Positions 35,067 through 43,626 of a stretch of DNA of 64,000 bases are shown one piece after another. The stretch comes from Opitutus sp. GAS368 (lineage in GTDB: Bacteria > Verrucomicrobiota > Verrucomicrobiia > Chthoniobacterales > Chthoniobacteraceae): positions 1 to 64,000 of the forward strand of contig CALQFT020000001.1 in the NCBI GenBank assembly GCA_943329925.2, in the 5' to 3' direction. The notes under the pieces are model-generated. The model was not told the origin of the DNA. It did not search any database and was given only the letters and a program-made list of their open reading frames with translations. Position 1 is the stretch's first letter. Each line of letters opens with the position of its first letter. The position numbers and the translations under genes are program-made.

Positions 35067-35151
35067 AATATCGTTCTGTTTTGAAAAAGGAAGTCGGGGA
35101 GGCAGGTTATTCTTAATCTGCCAAAGGTTGTCTGACCAAGACTAATCCCAT

Positions 35152-36582
35152 CTAGCGCTGGAGATCTCCATCTAGAAACGAGACGACTTGGCGCAGGTGG
35201 TCATCTTTGGAAATTTTATCACGCACTTGGCGATGGGCGTGGAGGACGGTGCCGTGATCGCGGCCACCGAAGGCCTCGCCGATTTCTGAGAGCGAGGAGC
35301 GGGTCAATTCGCGTGAAAGATACATGGCTACTTGCCTGGGGAATGCGATGTTGGCTGGGCGCCGCTTGCTGGACATGTCCGCGAGACGGATGTCAAAGTG
35401 GTCTGCCACACGGCGTTGGATCTGTTCAATGGTCACCGCCCGGCGCGCTTCCTCCTGAAGAATGTCCTTGAGGAGCATCTCGATTTTCTCTGGGGTCGGC
35501 ATTTTCCCCTCGTTGAGCGAGGCGTAGGAAGCCACACGCATGAGGGCGCCTTCAAGCCGGCGCACATTGGTGCGGACGCGTTCTGCCAAGAAATTGATGA
35601 TCTCTGGGGTCAACTTGACCTGCATGGACTCGGATTTTTTCCGAAGAATGGCCGTGCGGGTTTCTACGTCTGGTGGCTGCATTTCAGCCGTGAGCCCCCA
35701 TTCGAAGCGTGAAACCAAGCGGCTTTCCAGGCTGGCGATTTCTGAAGGAGGCCGGTCGCTGGAAAGAACAATCTGTTTATGGCCGTCGAATAAAGCGTTG
35801 AAAGTATGGAAGAACTCCTCTTGGGAGCGCTCTTTGCCAGCGAGAAACTGGATGTCATCTATGAGCAATACTTCCGCTTGGCGATAGCGCTTGCGAAACT
35901 TCGGCAAAGTCCCCGCCTTAATAGCCTCGATGAACTCGTTGGTGAAAAGCTCCGAGGTGATGTAGAGGACCTTGGCCTTTTTGTTCGTCGCAAGTATATG
36001 ATGTCCGATGGCATGCATCAGATGGGTTTTCCCAAGCCCCACTCCGCTATAGATGAAAAGCGGGTTGTAGGTTTTACCCGGCCCGTTTGCGACGGCGGAG
36101 CACGCGGCATGGGCAAACTGATTGTTGCTGCCCACCACAAAGGAGTCGAAGGTGTTTCGTGGATTTAAGCCGCTTCCATTTAAGGACTTGCCCGGTGAGG
36201 GGTCCTCGGGGGCGGAATCCGGCTCGGAAATCGCACTCATTGCCAGAGACGCCTGCGTCTCGGGGGTAGGAGCGAAGGTGTACTGGACTTGCCTGCCGTT
36301 GCCGGTGGCAAGCATCAGGGCCGAGCGCAAAAGAGACTGGTAGTTACTCTCAATCCAGAGCTGGTGAATGGAGTTGGGGACGCGCAGCGTCAGGGTCTTG
36401 TCATCGAGCGCGACGGCTTGGATGTCCTGAAACCAGCGTCGGAAGGTGTCGATACTGACTTCCGCGCGCAGAGTCTCAGCGACTTCGCTCCAGATTTTGA
36501 GAGCGGATTCAGGGCAGGGGAGATTTTCGGTAATTTGCGCCACGGAGAGTAAAGAAACGCTAGTAGTGCACAGGGGGTGCAT
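35152..36582 (-). CDS. dnaA: Chromosomal replication initiator DnaA
   Basis: 476 aa. It binds DnaA boxes, forms an ATP-dependent oligomer and opens the origin. Domain I is about residues 22-95 (IWSEVAETL, SIDTFRRWF), domain II a short linker, the AAA+ domain has Walker A GVGLGKTH, Walker B LLIDDIQFL, and domain IV carries the DNA-binding signature GRDHGTVLHAH. A GTG at 36543 is an alternative start that removes a non-family first 13 residues. A DnaA-box-like 9-mer (TTATGCACC) overlaps the start, which suggests autoregulation. Confidence 0.96.
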   Translation of the reverse strand: MHPLCTTSVSLLSVAQITENLPCPESALKIWSEVAETLRAEVSIDTFRRWFQDIQAVALDDKTLTLRVPNSIHQLWIESNYQSLLRSALMLATGNGRQVQYTFAPTPETQASLAMSAISEPDSAPEDPSPGKSLNGSGLNPRNTFDSFVVGSNNQFAHAACSAVANGPGKTYNPLFIYSGVGLGKTHLMHAIGHHILATNKKAKVLYITSELFTNEFIEAIKAGTLPKFRKRYRQAEVLLIDDIQFLAGKERSQEEFFHTFNALFDGHKQIVLSSDRPPSEIASLESRLVSRFEWGLTAEMQPPDVETRTAILRKKSESMQVKLTPEIINFLAERVRTNVRRLEGALMRVASYASLNEGKMPTPEKIEMLLKDILQEEARRAVTIEQIQRRVADHFDIRLADMSSKRRPANIAFPRQVAMYLSRELTRSSLSEIGEAFGGRDHGTVLHAHRQVRDKISKDDHLRQVVSFLDGDLQR

Positions 36583-36584
36583 AA
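36576..36584 (-). promoter_or_regulatory. DnaA-box-like 9-mer at the dnaA start
   Basis: TTATGCACC on the minus strand, one base from TTATNCACA, overlapping the first codon of dnaA. A position suited to autoregulation. Confidence 0.45.
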
Positions 36585-36736
36585 CGTTTGTTGGAGGTGA
36601 TGTAGCTGAGGCTCTTAAGAGGGCTTACAGAGGGGATTGGATCAGCTTAAGGATTCCTAATAATTGGGCTAGTGCCTTGTAGGAGAGCTGGTTGGGTTTG
36701 TTTTTTAAAGTGATTGATTTGTTACGGACTTGTGAA

Positions 36737-36760
36737 GAGCGCTTAACTTTGGAAGCGCTC
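36737..36760. repeat. Perfect inverted repeat in the origin region
   Basis: gagcgctt (36737-36744) and aagcgctc (36753-36760), 8-bp arms around an 8-base centre. It may bind a dimeric regulator or form a hairpin; there is no T tract, so it is not a terminator. Confidence 0.8.
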
Positions 36761-36781
36761 TGAAGCGAGGGATTTCTGAGT

Positions 36782-36822
36782 TTATTCTCAACTTATTCGA
36801 TGTTTTTCACAAGTTATTCACA
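36782..36822 (+). promoter_or_regulatory. Four phased DnaA-box-like 9-mers
   Basis: Same-strand 9-mers TTATTCTCA (36782), TTATTCGAT (36793), TTTTTCACA (36803) and TTATTCACA (36814) start 11, 10 and 11 bp apart, close to one helical turn. The last fits the consensus TTATNCACA perfectly; the first and third differ by one base; the second is weaker. Confidence 0.6.
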
Positions 36823-36981
36823 GGCCTAGGGAGCCCAGCCTGCGCAGAGCACGGAGGGTAAAACGCTCTGGAAATCGGACAAGGAAAAAGGCTGATTTGC
36901 GCCGGGAATAGTTTTGTTTTGGAAGACGATTGCAGTTGACGCACTGGTCGGGCGCGTGATGCAGCCCATTCAAGCGCGTGT

Positions 36982-38619
36982 TCACGAGCCATACCGGGTT
37001 CGGACGGCTTCCAAGTGGGCTTCCGCTACGACCAGTTGCGCTTCCGGGGTGCGGAAGAGCAGAGCGACGCAGGTCGTAACAATCGAGCCCACAGCTACTC
37101 GCCAAGGAAACTCAATGGTTGGCAGCCAGTACGGCGCCCAGAGCACAGGTGCCTTCGACCCGACGGCGGCCACCGGATGGGCGAGCGCCCAAAGGTCGTT
37201 GTGCAGCCCGCTGAGCAGGGACACGGCGACGAACCCCGCCAACATCGCCACCAAGTTGCCTGTCTCATTGCCGCGTCGCTTGGTGAGCAGTCCTACTAAA
37301 AATATCCCGAGCAGCGAGCCGTACGTGTAGCCGAAAATCCCCAATACAATGGGAATGATACGGGCGTGGAGGATGATTTTTGCGTAAGCGGTGCCCGCGC
37401 CGATGAAAACTAGAATCAGAGAAAATACCACGGTGCTAATCCTTGCCGCTCGCAGCGTCTGCGCGTCGGTGGCTTGGGGGCGGATCATGGTCTTGTACCA
37501 GTCCTCAGTGAAGCTGGTGGCAAGCGCGTTGAGGGCGGTGCTTAGTGAACCCATGGCGGTGGCGAATATCCCCGCAAATAGGATGCCTCGCACGCCGGGG
37601 GGCAAATCGTTGACGATAAAGAAGGCGAAGGGGGCGTCTTTGCCCGGTTCGCGGTAATGGACCCAAAGGAGCATCCCGACCAGTAGAAAGCAAAGGACCA
37701 GAGGGAGGTCCGCCAACCCGGAAAGAATAAGCGAAAGCCTGGAGCGTTGATGGTTTTTCGCCGTCAACATGCGCTGCACCATGTCTTGGTCGGTGCCGTG
37801 GGTGGCCATGGTGGTGAAGGTGGAGCCGATGAGCGCCGCCCAAATCGTGTACTCGCTTTCCAAAATATTGCGTACATTGGTCCAAAAGCTCGCACCCGGA
37901 GTGAGTCCAAGGTCGATGATGGCAAAGTCCTTTGGGCCGCTGAGCACATCGGTGACCCCCGTCCAGCCATTGGGAATACGGGACATAAGAGTCCAGATGG
38001 CGAAGCCGAGGGAGCCAAACATAAGCGTGGCCTGAATCAGATCAGTCCAGACGACGGCCTTGATCCCACCCACAGCGGTGTAAAGAGCGGTGATGGCGGT
38101 GATGATCAGTAGCGCGACGGAGTAGACGGCGACCTGCGAGAGCGGGGCAAGGCTCACGCCGGTGATCTGCTCGTAGGTCATCACAATGACAATCGCCGCC
38201 ACGTAAAGCCGTGTGCCGCTCGCAAGTGCCCGTGTGACAAGGAAGACAGCGGAGGAAGCGTTGCGCGTCCGAGACCCGAAGCGCAGCGACAGATACTGAT
38301 AAATCGACACCACCCGGAACTCATAGAACGGTTTGATGAAAACTCCCGCGATGATCAAGCGCGCCAGAATCGTTCCGATAGCGAGCTGAGCGTAGGTAAA
38401 GTTCCGTGTGGCGTAGCCTTCGCCAGGGGCTCCCAGAAAGGTCGCGGCGCTGATTTCTGCAGCGAGGATCGAGGCCATTACAGCCCACCACGGGATGTTG
38501 CGATCGCCCACGGCGAAGGACTCCATGGAGCGTTCCCCTCGCCCGGCGCGCAGGCCAATGGCGGTAATGACAATGAAGTAAACTGCGACAACGAGGCCGT
38601 CGATCCAGAGATTGGACAT
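36982..38619 (-). CDS. Sodium:solute symporter (SSS family)
   Basis: 545 aa with about 13 hydrophobic segments. Typical signs are LRAGRGERSMESFAVGDRNIPWWAVMASILAAEISAATFLG and the third-segment region with VYSVALLIITAITALYTAVGGIKAVVWTD. It uses the sodium gradient to import an organic solute; the substrate is not evident. The gene begins 24 bp downstream of the N-acetylglutamate synthase gene, and both are probably co-transcribed. Confidence 0.9.
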   Translation of the reverse strand: MSNLWIDGLVVAVYFIVITAIGLRAGRGERSMESFAVGDRNIPWWAVMASILAAEISAATFLGAPGEGYATRNFTYAQLAIGTILARLIIAGVFIKPFYEFRVVSIYQYLSLRFGSRTRNASSAVFLVTRALASGTRLYVAAIVIVMTYEQITGVSLAPLSQVAVYSVALLIITAITALYTAVGGIKAVVWTDLIQATLMFGSLGFAIWTLMSRIPNGWTGVTDVLSGPKDFAIIDLGLTPGASFWTNVRNILESEYTIWAALIGSTFTTMATHGTDQDMVQRMLTAKNHQRSRLSLILSGLADLPLVLCFLLVGMLLWVHYREPGKDAPFAFFIVNDLPPGVRGILFAGIFATAMGSLSTALNALATSFTEDWYKTMIRPQATDAQTLRAARISTVVFSLILVFIGAGTAYAKIILHARIIPIVLGIFGYTYGSLLGIFLVGLLTKRRGNETGNLVAMLAGFVAVSLLSGLHNDLWALAHPVAAVGSKAPVLWAPYWLPTIEFPWRVAVGSIVTTCVALLFRTPEAQLVVAEAHLEAVRTRYGS

Positions 38620-38643
38620 GGGGGTGGTTGCGGTTGAGGCCGC

Positions 38644-39960
38644 TTAATCCGGGAGGGTGGTTGAAACCGCTAGGGGCGCAATCGCGGTGTCTTTGCGCAT
38701 GATTTTAGAATTGCGGCCGCTGGCCTCCCATTTGCGGCGACGTTCGGGCGGCAGGGCATCCGGGCCAACCTCGGTGAAGCCTCCCTTTTGCTGGAAGAAG
38801 TTGTAAGCCTGAGTGGAGAGTGCCAGCAGGTGGCGCGCTCCTTTTTTGGCGGCAAGTTGTTCTGCAAAGGACATAAGCTTGCGGCCGTATCCCTTGCCTT
38901 CGTGGCTCTTGGAAATGTAGAGGCAGGCCAGTTCCGCGGTTTCTTTCTCCGGGTAAAAGTGGACTGCCACACAACCGGCGAGGTTGCGGTCGATTTCCAA
39001 AAGCCAGTAGTCATCCAGCGTCGCGAGCAAATCCGCCCGCGAGCGTTTCACCAGTTCGGCGTTGGCCACGGATTCGCGAATGAGAGCCATGATCGAGCGC
39101 AGATCCTTTTTTAACGCTCGGCGCATCTGCTGGTACTCATTGGAGTAGACCATGGTGCCGATGCCTTCGTGGCTGAAAATTTCGCTTAGAAGCGCCTCGT
39201 TTTGGGTCCCGTCGAGAAGGTGCACCCTAGCGATTCCGCTGCGACAGGCGCGCGCTGCGTGTTCGAGTTTGCTCACCATGGAGGGCTCCAATTGGGCCCG
39301 CTTTTTGCGCAGCACTTCCTCAGTCTCGGCCACCGACAATTGTCGCACCATGGTGTCGCCCAAGCGCAAGGTGCCCCGGTGTGAAAGGTAAATGATTTTG
39401 AGCGCGCGCACGGCTTCAGCGATTTCCAAAGCCATCGAATCGGAGTTTACGCGGAAGGTATGTCCCTCTCCGTCGAAGCCTAGGGGCGGTATCACCGGAA
39501 TGATTCCCTCATTTAAAAAAAACTGGATAGTAGCGGTGTCAACCCGTTCAACACGTCCGGTTTGCAGGGTGTCGACTCCGTTGAGGATCCCCGCCGGGTG
39601 GGCGACAATGACGTTGGCGTAGGCGGCGCGCAAATCAACTTGGGCGAGGCCCTCCATCAGTTCCTGAAGCACCGCGTGGCTGGCCTCAATGGCGAGCTTG
39701 AGCGTGGGCTCGTCGGTCACCCCAGTGCCATCTGAACTGGATACCTCAATGCCCCGCTGCTGGGCGAGCGTGAGCAACTGCGCCCCGCACCCGTGGACTA
39801 AAATCACACGAATGCTCAGCGAACGCAGCACGGCTAGATCCAAAAGCAGGTTGCCGAGGTTTGGGGACGCAGCCACCTCGCCATCGAGTGCGACCACGAA
39901 AATCTTTTCCCGAAACCGGGGGACGTATTGCAGGATGCCTCTAAGATCGGAAACTTTCAT
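38644..39960 (-). CDS. argA: N-acetylglutamate synthase (amino-acid kinase fold plus GNAT domain)
   Basis: 438 aa from the ATG at 39960; the ORF-track start adds 22 non-family residues. The N-terminal half is an amino-acid-kinase fold (VILVHGCGAQLL, FRVNSDSMALEIAEAV) without obvious need for kinase activity, and the C-terminal 140 residues are a GNAT acetyltransferase (LACLYISKSHEGKGYGRKLMSFAE). This is the ArgA layout: acetylation of glutamate in the first step of arginine synthesis. argD and argF lie far away at 58.8-61.1 kb. A kinase-only ArgB is excluded by the GNAT domain. Confidence 0.9.
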   Translation of the reverse strand: MKVSDLRGILQYVPRFREKIFVVALDGEVAASPNLGNLLLDLAVLRSLSIRVILVHGCGAQLLTLAQQRGIEVSSSDGTGVTDEPTLKLAIEASHAVLQELMEGLAQVDLRAAYANVIVAHPAGILNGVDTLQTGRVERVDTATIQFFLNEGIIPVIPPLGFDGEGHTFRVNSDSMALEIAEAVRALKIIYLSHRGTLRLGDTMVRQLSVAETEEVLRKKRAQLEPSMVSKLEHAARACRSGIARVHLLDGTQNEALLSEIFSHEGIGTMVYSNEYQQMRRALKKDLRSIMALIRESVANAELVKRSRADLLATLDDYWLLEIDRNLAGCVAVHFYPEKETAELACLYISKSHEGKGYGRKLMSFAEQLAAKKGARHLLALSTQAYNFFQQKGGFTEVGPDALPPERRRKWEASGRNSKIMRKDTAIAPLAVSTTLPD

Positions 39961-40128
39961 CAGGGTGAGTTCTAAATTAGAAAGGCGAAAATCACAAAGG
40001 AAGCAAAGGGTAAGACGCGAAAACATGGCTTTTCCTTTGCTGCGGTTTGGGGCGCGCGGGGTCGACTACCTGCAATTTAGAGTAATTTACGCTCGCTCCG
40101 CTGCCTTGGAACGGTTTGAAACTTGGGA

Positions 40129-40905
40129 ATGAGCAGTCGAATTCTTGAAGGTAAAGTCGGCGTTGTGTTCGGTGTGGCGAACAAACGATCTATCGCGTGG
40201 GGTATTGCAAAAGCTTGGGCAGCGGCTGGTGCACGCCTGATTTTTAATTTTCAGGGCGAGCGCCTGAAAGAAAACGTGGAGGAATTAGTTGCCGAATTTG
40301 GCGGCGATGTTCCGTTGTATCCCTGTGATGTTACCAAGGATGAGGAAATATCAGCTTTCTTTGGAAAGGTTCGCGAACACACTTCGCGCATTGATTTGAT
40401 GCTCCATTCGGTGGCCTTCGCGCCCAAAGAAGCGTTGGAGGGTGAGTTCGTCAATACGACCCGACAGGCGTACGCCATGGCTCACGACGTGAGCGCTTAC
40501 TCGCTTGTGGGGTTGGCTCGGGAAGCTGCGCCACTGATGACCGAAGGCGGTTCCATCGTCGCGATGACCTATTACGGTTCCGAAAAGGTGATTCCCCACT
40601 ACAACGTCATGGGCGTAGCCAAGGCGAGTCTTGAGGCTTCCGCGCGCTATCTTGCTTATGATCTTGGTGGTAAAAAGATCCGCGTGAACTGCATATCCGC
40701 CGGTCCCATGCAAACGCTTGCCGCTCGCGGTATCTCGGGGTTTGGCGAGATGATGAAGCACTATCAGGACCACGCGCCCCTGCACCGTTCCTGCACGATG
40801 GAAGAGCTCGGCGCAATGGGCGTATTTCTTGCCAGTGATGGTGCCGCATCAATCACCGGACAGGTCCTTTACGTCGACGGCGGCTATCAGATCATGGGGA
40901 TGTAA
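40129..40905 (+). CDS. fabI: Enoyl-ACP reductase (FabI)
   Basis: 258 aa from the ATG at 40129. It reduces the enoyl-ACP double bond with NADH in fatty acid elongation. The FabI-type start GVANKRSIAWGIAKA, the motif LHSVAFAPKEALEG, and catalytic Tyr/Lys in YYGSEKVIPHYNVMGVAKASLEA are clear, with QVLYVDGGYQIMGM at the end. It leads a plus-strand run with yciH (34 bp later) and tmk. Confidence 0.95.
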   Translation: MSSRILEGKVGVVFGVANKRSIAWGIAKAWAAAGARLIFNFQGERLKENVEELVAEFGGDVPLYPCDVTKDEEISAFFGKVREHTSRIDLMLHSVAFAPKEALEGEFVNTTRQAYAMAHDVSAYSLVGLAREAAPLMTEGGSIVAMTYYGSEKVIPHYNVMGVAKASLEASARYLAYDLGGKKIRVNCISAGPMQTLAARGISGFGEMMKHYQDHAPLHRSCTMEELGAMGVFLASDGAASITGQVLYVDGGYQIMGM

Positions 40906-40938
40906 TGGACCGGCAGTGGATTGCTCAAAGCCTAAGCG

Positions 40939-41316
40939 ATGTCCGCGCCCAAAAAACGCATTCCAACCTCCGGCCCGCAATCCGGTCTCAACTCCGCTTT
41001 TGCGGGGTTGAAGCTGGACGGTCTTCCGTCGGGCCCAGACGTGCCGGAAGTAGTCGCACTACATGCTGTTAAACCGGGGCGTGTGGTGCTTAGAAGGGAA
41101 ACCGCGCATCGCGGGGGCAAGACGGTTTTGGTGCTGGACGGGTTTGGGGGGCAGCACTCCGCGGCTGCTATTGAGGCGCTCGCCAAGCGTTTGCGCACAG
41201 GCTGCGGTTGCGGCGGGACGGTGCGCGAGCGGACCGTGGAGTTGCAGGGCGACTTTCCAGCGAAGGTTCGTCATTTGCTTGAAGCAGAGGGTTTTGTGGT
41301 CGCTGGTGAACGTTAA
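40939..41316 (+). CDS. yciH: SUI1/eIF1-like translation factor (YciH family)
   Basis: 125 aa. The C-terminal 75 residues carry the SUI1 fold pattern: RRETAHRGGKTVLVLDGFGG, LAKRLRTGCGCGGTVRERTVELQGDFPAKVRHLLEAEGF. Bacterial YciH resembles eIF1 and may influence initiation fidelity. An N-terminal tail of about 45 residues is less conserved. It is in the fabI-yciH-tmk run, 13 bp before the tmk start. Confidence 0.92.
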   Translation: MSAPKKRIPTSGPQSGLNSAFAGLKLDGLPSGPDVPEVVALHAVKPGRVVLRRETAHRGGKTVLVLDGFGGQHSAAAIEALAKRLRTGCGCGGTVRERTVELQGDFPAKVRHLLEAEGFVVAGER

Positions 41317-41329
41317 GCGGGATGTCGTT

Positions 41330-41953
41330 ATGAAGGAGAAAATTCCAGGAGGGTTGCTGGTTGTGGTCGAAGGAGTGGATGGTTCGGGCAAAAGTTCCGT
41401 GCTCAGGCGCTTGGCCGCCTATTCCTTAACGCTTCCGATAGAGGTAGTGCAGGGCAGGGAGCCCACCGATGGTCCATTTGGTAAGCGGCTCAGGGCGTCT
41501 GCTTTAAGTGGCCGCTATTCGATGGAGGAGGAACTCGATCTCTTTATGGCTGACCGGCGTCAGCACGTGGCTGAAGTTATTGCTCCGGCGCTAAGTCGCG
41601 GAGCGCTGTTGTTGCTGGATCGATACTATTTTTCCACCGCAGCCTATCAGGGCGCGCGCGGCGCGGATCCTGACGCAGTGCTTGCGTTGAACGAGGCCTT
41701 CGCGCCCAAGCCGGATTTGATGCTGCTTTTGGACTGTCCGCCAGTGCAGACGCTAGCGCGAATTAGGGCTCGAGGGGGCGGAGTGGATGCGTTCGAAAAG
41801 CAGGAGGAGTTGGAGGCTGTGCAGCGCATATTTCTGTCGATTAAACGTCCGTTTATACGGAAGGTTGACGCATCGCTTTGCGAGGAAGAAGTTGGGGCCC
41901 AATGTGTTGCTTTAGTGCAAGACGCCTTCTTGCAAAAGCGGGCCTCCCCGTAG
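41330..41953 (+). CDS. tmk: Thymidylate kinase (Tmk)
   Basis: 207 aa from the ATG at 41330; the ORF-track start at 41063 runs through yciH in another frame. It phosphorylates dTMP to dTDP. Walker A GVDGSGKSS, the substrate arginine region QGREPTDGPFGKRLR, DRYYFSTAAYQGARG, and the ARIRARGG LID are all visible. The C-terminus is of usual length. Confidence 0.95.
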   Translation: MKEKIPGGLLVVVEGVDGSGKSSVLRRLAAYSLTLPIEVVQGREPTDGPFGKRLRASALSGRYSMEEELDLFMADRRQHVAEVIAPALSRGALLLLDRYYFSTAAYQGARGADPDAVLALNEAFAPKPDLMLLLDCPPVQTLARIRARGGGVDAFEKQEELEAVQRIFLSIKRPFIRKVDASLCEEEVGAQCVALVQDAFLQKRASP

Positions 41954-42110
41954 AACACGACCGAAGCGGCCTCCTTAAACGATGGGGAGGATGAGGCGGG
42001 CGTTTTCCTGTCGGGTCTCGAAGGCGGGAGCGGGAAGGGAGCGGTTCGTCGAAAACGTCCTTGCGCAGCTGGAATACTTCCGGCGTGCAGGGCTACAGAA
42101 AATCGAACTA

Positions 42111-42524
42111 ATGAAGAGACTAGGATTGTTTGGTGTTGGGTTGTTTGTGGTCGGGATGCAAATGGCACCTGCTTTATTTGCGGCAGACCAAAAGACTGAC
42201 GAGAAGGCGAAGATGAGCGAAAAGACGGCGGCTGTACTGCCCCGGGCTATTCCGTTCCAAGGGAACGTGGTGGCAACGGATAGCGTGGCGCGCACCTTCA
42301 CCCTGAATGGCAAAGCTAAGGAACGGGTCTTTAAGGTCAACGACCAGACGGAGATTTTAATCGACAATAAGCAGACCCAATTTGGGGCCATCACCGTTGG
42401 TTCCATTGTGCGGGGCACTGCGCTTAAGCAGGAAGACGCATGGGAAACCAAGCGGGTCTCCATTGGACCGAAGGAGCCTGCAGCACCGACGCACGCGGCG
42501 CCGGGTTCTGATGTAAAGAAGTAG
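42111..42524 (+). CDS. Secreted small protein of unknown function (DUF5666-like strand pattern)
   Basis: 137 aa from the ATG at 42111, which starts the signal MKRLGLFGVGLFVVGMQMAPALFAA; the ORF-track start adds 43 residues ahead of it. The mature part has repeated beta strands (QGNVVATDSVARTFTLNGK, ERVFKVNDQTEILID, VGSIVRGTAL), the usual look of small DUF5666-like beta-barrel domains, and a Pro/Ala-rich tail. I cannot assign a function. A terminator follows at 42556. Confidence 0.6.
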   Translation: MKRLGLFGVGLFVVGMQMAPALFAADQKTDEKAKMSEKTAAVLPRAIPFQGNVVATDSVARTFTLNGKAKERVFKVNDQTEILIDNKQTQFGAITVGSIVRGTALKQEDAWETKRVSIGPKEPAAPTHAAPGSDVKK

Positions 42525-42555
42525 TCTTTTTGCAACGGGTTGTGTTTAGGAAATT

Positions 42556-42588
42556 GAGGTCGCTGGACTTGTTCCAGCGGCCTCTTTC
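42556..42588 (+). terminator. Intrinsic terminator before rpsB
   Basis: Arms gaggtcgctgg and ccagcggcctc pair over 11 bp with one G:U, a 7-base loop, then TTTCTC. It separates the upstream small secreted-protein gene from rpsB. Confidence 0.75.
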
Positions 42589-42692
42589 TCGTGTTCCAAA
42601 TCAGTCCAAATAAGAAAAATCAAAACCAAGGCTTGCGTTTGTATTCCGCTGCCCGCAATCTCCCCTCCCTTTTTCTTAAGTCGCACATAGCT

Positions 42693-43448
42693 ATGTCCAC
42701 AGAACTCATGACGGAACTGCTCGAAGCTGGAGTCCACTTCGGCCACCAGAGCAAGCGCTGGAACCCAAAGATGAAACCCTTCATCTTTGAGAAGCGTAAC
42801 GCCCTACACATTATTAATCTGGGCGTGACCGTCCACCAGCTTGACGCTGCCACAAAGTTTCTTTCCAACCTCGCGTCTCGCGGGGGGAAGGTGCTTTTTG
42901 TGGGCTGCAAAAAGCAGGCTCAGGAGGCTGTGAAAGAAGCCGCCCAAGCTTGCGGGCAGTTCTACGTTAATCAACGTTGGCTCGGCGGCACGCTCACCAA
43001 CATGACGACGATTCGCAAGAGCGTCGCTCGGATGACCTACATCGAGACACTCGAAAGCCAGCCTGAGTACTCCAAAATGGGTAACCAGGAAATCTCCGCG
43101 CTCCGGCGTGAGGGAGAAAAGCTCAAGCGTAATCTTGAAGGCATTCGCACGATGGAAAAGCTTCCCGACGCGATGATTATCATCGACTCGGTTCGCGAAG
43201 GCATCGCCGTGGCGGAGGCTCGTCGCCTGCACATTCCTACCGTGGCGATTGTTGATACCAATGCGGATCCCGCTTTGATCACTTATCCTATCGCAGGAAA
43301 CGATGATGCGATTCGCGCTATCCGCGTACTGTTGCAAAAGCTCGTCGATGCGCTCTTCGTCGGTTCTGGCGCAACCCGTCCGGTTGCTGCTGCCGCTGTG
43401 GCTGAAGCTGAGGCTGCGCCGCAGGATTTGACGGCTGTCAGCGAGTAA
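42693..43448 (+). CDS. rpsB: Ribosomal protein S2
   Basis: 251 aa from the ATG at 42693; the ORF-track start at 42591 precedes the family start MSTELMTELLEAGVHFGHQ. Conserved segments are RWNPKMKPFIFEKRNALHIINL, VGCKKQAQEAV, YVNQRWLGGTLTNMTTIRKS and IPTVAIVDTNADPALITYPIAGNDDAIRAIRV. It sits on the small subunit head. It precedes tsf by 178 bp, the normal rpsB-tsf order, with structured RNA potential in between. No Shine-Dalgarno is evident. Confidence 0.97.
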   Translation: MSTELMTELLEAGVHFGHQSKRWNPKMKPFIFEKRNALHIINLGVTVHQLDAATKFLSNLASRGGKVLFVGCKKQAQEAVKEAAQACGQFYVNQRWLGGTLTNMTTIRKSVARMTYIETLESQPEYSKMGNQEISALRREGEKLKRNLEGIRTMEKLPDAMIIIDSVREGIAVAEARRLHIPTVAIVDTNADPALITYPIAGNDDAIRAIRVLLQKLVDALFVGSGATRPVAAAAVAEAEAAPQDLTAVSE

Positions 43449-43467
43449 TTCGTCGACAGTCTGTTTT

Positions 43468-43550
43468 GTCCTTTGGGCCACCAAAGGACCGCGCTCGGAA
43501 CAACCGGCTTATGCGAGTGATCACCTTTGTGGTTTGCTCGATAGCCGGTT
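43468..43550 (+). promoter_or_regulatory. Two hairpins in the rpsB-tsf interval
   Basis: The first is gtcctttgg (43468-43476) / ccaaaggac (43481-43489) with loop gcca and no T tract. The second has arms aaccggct (43502-43509) / agccggtt (43543-43550). Neither is a clear terminator. They may tune relative expression of tsf. Confidence 0.5.
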
Positions 43551-43626
43551 TCTCCTTAGTTAGCGGCTCGGCGACCACCTTAATTGCGGTGGGCGAAAGT
43601 TTAATTAAACCATTTATTTTTGAAGT

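Larger units (their letters stand above)
36583..36981. other. Candidate replication origin (oriC) region
   Basis: A 399-bp non-coding interval between dnaA and the symporter gene, the usual place of oriC in many bacteria. It includes AT-rich stretches at about 36640-36730 (taataattgg, tttgttttttaaagtgattg), a perfect inverted repeat at 36737, and an ordered set of DnaA-box-like sites at 36782-36822. Confirmation would need GC-skew or marker-frequency data. Confidence 0.65.
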
